This document shows positions 6,956-7,975 of a DNA stretch of 7,975 nucleotides, piece after piece (position 1 is the stretch's first letter; each line of letters starts with the position of its first letter). Source of the DNA: Kiritimatiellia bacterium (lineage in GTDB: Bacteria > Verrucomicrobiota > Kiritimatiellia > RFP12 > UBA1067); the NCBI GenBank assembly GCA_024405255.1, contig JAKSOY010000206.1:1-7975 (forward strand), in the 5' to 3' direction. Below the pieces are notes generated by a model, which was not told the DNA's origin, did not search any database, and was given only the letters and a program-made list of their open reading frames with translations. Both the position numbers and the translations under genes were made by a program.

Positions 6956-7011
6956 CGAAGGAGTTTGTGTTGCTGGCGGCGGAGGATGATGCTGAGTGGG
7001 GTTTTGGTTGA
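6895..7011 (+). pseudogene. Truncated 5' end of a DraG-like ADP-ribosylglycohydrolase gene
   Basis: The 38-codon frame starts at ATG 6895, with GGGAG at 6883-6887 as an intact ribosome binding site. It encodes M-I-G-A-I-V-G-D-I-A-G-S-R-F-E-F, the standard opening of ADP-ribosylglycohydrolases, which remove ADP-ribose from modified proteins or process ADP-ribosyl compounds and bind metal through acidic residues. Family similarity continues through S-K-E-F-V-L-L-A-A-E-D-D (21-32) and then stops. The metal-binding T-D-D-T segment that should follow is absent and a TGA closes the frame. Full-length members are several hundred residues, so almost all of the enzyme is missing. Being 12 bases after the RhuM stop, it would be co-translated as a short peptide without enzymatic activity. 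It is the second copy of the repeat found at 21-81. Confidence 0.8.
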
Positions 7012-7111
7012 TTGCGACAGAGCGCGGCGGTTTTAAAAGTCTTTGTCAGATTCTGGCGATAGTGTCTCCTGCCTACTTGTAAGGACAAAAGTCCGGAAAG
7101 GTTGGTGTGAC

Positions 7112-7348
7112 ATGAACAAGATCATCAAGACAATTGCGGTTCTCATGGCTGGCATGGTTCTGACGGCTGGTACGGCGGTTGCCGCACCGCGGCACGGGTG
7201 GCATCGTCCGCATTGCCCGCCGCCTCCGCCGCCTCGCTATCACGTCGTTCACCGCGTCCATCACGATTGCAATGCCGGATGGGTCGCGCTCGGAGCTGCC
7301 GCAGTCGGTGCCGTTGTCGGCGGACTGATCGGCGCCGCGACGCACTGA
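7112..7348 (+). CDS. Small exported His/Pro-rich protein with glycine-zipper C terminus
   Basis: The product is 78 residues from ATG 7112. I chose this start over an upstream TTG (7043) because it gives a clean signal peptide: M-N-K-I-I-K-T, a hydrophobic stretch, and an A-V-A cleavage motif near residue 24. GGAAAGG (7095-7101) is a modest ribosome binding site. The mature part begins with a His- and Pro-rich segment (six consecutive Pro; repeated H-x-V-H and V-H-H-D) that could bind metal or be flexible. It ends in V-A-L-G-A-A-A-V-G-A-V-V-G-G-L-I-G-A-A-T-H. The small residues spaced every four positions there are typical of glycine-zipper membrane segments of envelope proteins. It stands alone between the DraG remnant and an inverted repeat. 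Its function is unknown and an envelope location is likely. Confidence 0.8.
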   Translation: MNKIIKTIAVLMAGMVLTAGTAVAAPRHGWHRPHCPPPPPPRYHVVHRVHHDCNAGWVALGAAAVGAVVGGLIGAATH

Positions 7349-7372
7349 GACGAAGGTCGGCGAGCCGTTGCG

Positions 7373-7435
7373 TTGAACATATTGCAATATATTCAATGCC
7401 TTGCGCTGCCCGTGAATATATTGCAATATGTTCAA
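7373..7435. promoter_or_regulatory. Perfect 23-bp inverted repeat with internally palindromic arms
   Basis: Arms 7373-7395 and 7413-7435 are exact reverse complements around a 17-base spacer. Each arm contains the 12-bp palindrome ATATTGCAATAT (7379-7390 and 7418-7429), flanked by GAA and TTC to form a 20-bp dyad with one mismatched pair. Thus two operator-like dyads lie 39 bp apart, centre to centre, between the small envelope gene and the response-regulator promoter. It is very A+T-rich in a G+C-rich region. No T-run follows on either side, so a simple terminator is unlikely. It may be a binding site for a dimeric regulator or a dispersed genomic repeat. Confidence 0.8.
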
Positions 7436-7458
7436 AGGATAGGAGTTGTGCGGAAATG

Positions 7459-7467
7459 TGATATAAT
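7459..7467 (+). promoter_or_regulatory. Extended -10 promoter for the response-regulator gene
   Basis: TGATATAAT is a consensus extended -10 without an evident -35, identical to the one at 5788-5796. Transcription should begin near 7474. That is only a few bases before ATG 7477 and about 27 before TTG 7501, which bears on the choice of start. It lies 23 bases beyond the inverted repeat at 7373-7435, so a protein bound there could act on it. Confidence 0.6.
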
Positions 7468-7500
7468 TGCCGTGTTATGGCGATGCCGCAGAGAGGTGAT

Positions 7501-7975
7501 TTGATCGACGAGATCCAGAAGAAAAGAAGCACGGATTGCGTTGAGGTCTTGGTCGTTGACGACGAGCGGGTTATTCGCGAGGGATTGACCCGAAAGCTCG
7601 TGTCGGCGGGATTTGACGTGCGGCTGGCGTCTGACGGACGCGCGGCGTTTCAGGCGTTTCTGCTGGAGCGTCCCGATCTTGTCTTGCTGGATGTGATGAT
7701 GCCGGGGATGGACGGGTATGCGACATGCGAGGAGATGCGCAAGATTGACCGCGAGACGCCGATTGTGTTTCTGTCGGCGTTGGATTCCGAACAGGATCAG
7801 ATTCGCGGCCTGGAAGTGGGTGCAGACGATTATGTTTCAAAGACGGCTTCGGAGGCGATGCTTCTGGCGCGTGTGAAGAAGGCATTGGAACGCGCCGGTC
7901 GGTTCTCTCGGATCGAGGCACCGGCCGGGATGACGAAGATTCAGGCGGACATTTATCGGCTGTTGGGTTCGGAGC
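7501..7975 (+). CDS. Response regulator, receiver domain plus start of a DNA-binding domain (cut by window edge)
   Basis: The frame is open to the right end, 158 codons from TTG 7501. A CheY-like receiver fills residues 14-132: V-L-V-V-D-D-E (16-22) supplies the acidic Mg-binding residues, D64 in L-L-D-V-M-M-P is the phosphoacceptor, S92 in F-L-S-A-L-D is the switch residue, and K114 in D-D-Y-V-S-K is the conserved Lys. The usual Lys-Pro-Phe after it is Lys-Thr-Ala here, which is unusual. After a linker, M-T-K-I-Q-A-D-I-Y-R-L-L (144-155) resembles the first helix of an OmpR/PhoB winged helix, so it probably regulates transcription. GAGGTGAT (7493-7500) is a near-perfect Shine-Dalgarno sequence directly before TTG 7501, though close to it. 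ATG 7477 and ATG 7483 are in frame but would be almost leaderless from the promoter at 7459. No sensor kinase is visible. Confidence 0.88.
   Translation, partial: MIDEIQKKRSTDCVEVLVVDDERVIREGLTRKLVSAGFDVRLASDGRAAFQAFLLERPDLVLLDVMMPGMDGYATCEEMRKIDRETPIVFLSALDSEQDQIRGLEVGADDYVSKTASEAMLLARVKKALERAGRFSRIEAPAGMTKIQADIYRLLGSE

Noticed and set aside
7373..7435. Intrinsic terminator for the small envelope gene
   Set aside because: The stem is A+T-rich, has a 17-base loop and is not followed by a T-run, so it lacks the features of a Rho-independent terminator.
1..7975. CRISPR arrays, tRNA or rRNA genes, complete transposases
   Set aside because: No regularly spaced identical repeats, cloverleaf-type sequence, rRNA signature or transposase catalytic motif was seen on either strand.

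Overview
The window is G+C-rich bacterial DNA, and every gene I can support lies on the + strand. The proteins suggest a member of the Verrucomicrobiota/Kiritimatiellota/Lentisphaerota group. The evidence is a very large secreted protein with a TPR-like segment ending in a D-S-D-L-V-S-L-x-N-D-x-R-F motif and Sel1-like repeats at its C terminus, and the abundance of unfamiliar secreted proteins. This placement is inference only; no rRNA, tRNA or marker gene is present.

Layout. (1) 21-5192 is a probable three-gene operon of exported proteins: an unrecognised Cys-containing protein (21-905), a DUF1287 protein of the NlpC/P60-like cysteine-hydrolase type (931-1545), and an unrecognised 1216-residue protein (1542-5192) that overlaps the second gene by 4 bases. 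(2) 5193-5814 is a loosely packed stretch. It holds three TGAGACC direct repeats, a short winged-helix-like coding remnant (5244-5402), a strong imperfect hairpin (5547-5583) and a doubtful small ORF (5539-5754). (3) 5815-6882 is a full-length RhuM-family gene with its own extended -10 promoter. (4) 6895-7011 is a truncated 5' end of an ADP-ribosylglycohydrolase (DraG-like) gene. (5) 7112-7348 encodes a small exported His/Pro-rich glycine-zipper protein. (6) 7373-7435 is a perfect 23-bp inverted repeat whose arms are themselves near-palindromes. It lies just upstream of a promoter and a response-regulator gene that runs off the right edge (7501-7975).

The most unusual structure is a 61-bp direct repeat at 21-81 and 6895-6955. 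Both copies are the start of a DraG-like ADP-ribosylglycohydrolase gene, with ribosome binding site and ATG intact. In the first copy the fragment is fused in frame, at residue 20, to the signal peptide of the first secreted gene. In the second the frame ends after 38 codons. The copies differ almost only by synonymous or Val/Ile changes, so they look like remains of two diverged paralogous genes and not a fresh duplication. About 6.8 kb, including the secreted operon and the RhuM gene, lies between them. This could mark an insertion or rearrangement at a DraG locus, but the window alone cannot prove it.

The secreted operon probably acts in the envelope or outside the cell, and its substrate is unknown. 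The RhuM gene and the DraG remnant may belong to an accessory or defence-type module. The response regulator with its palindromic upstream region looks like a separate regulated unit.
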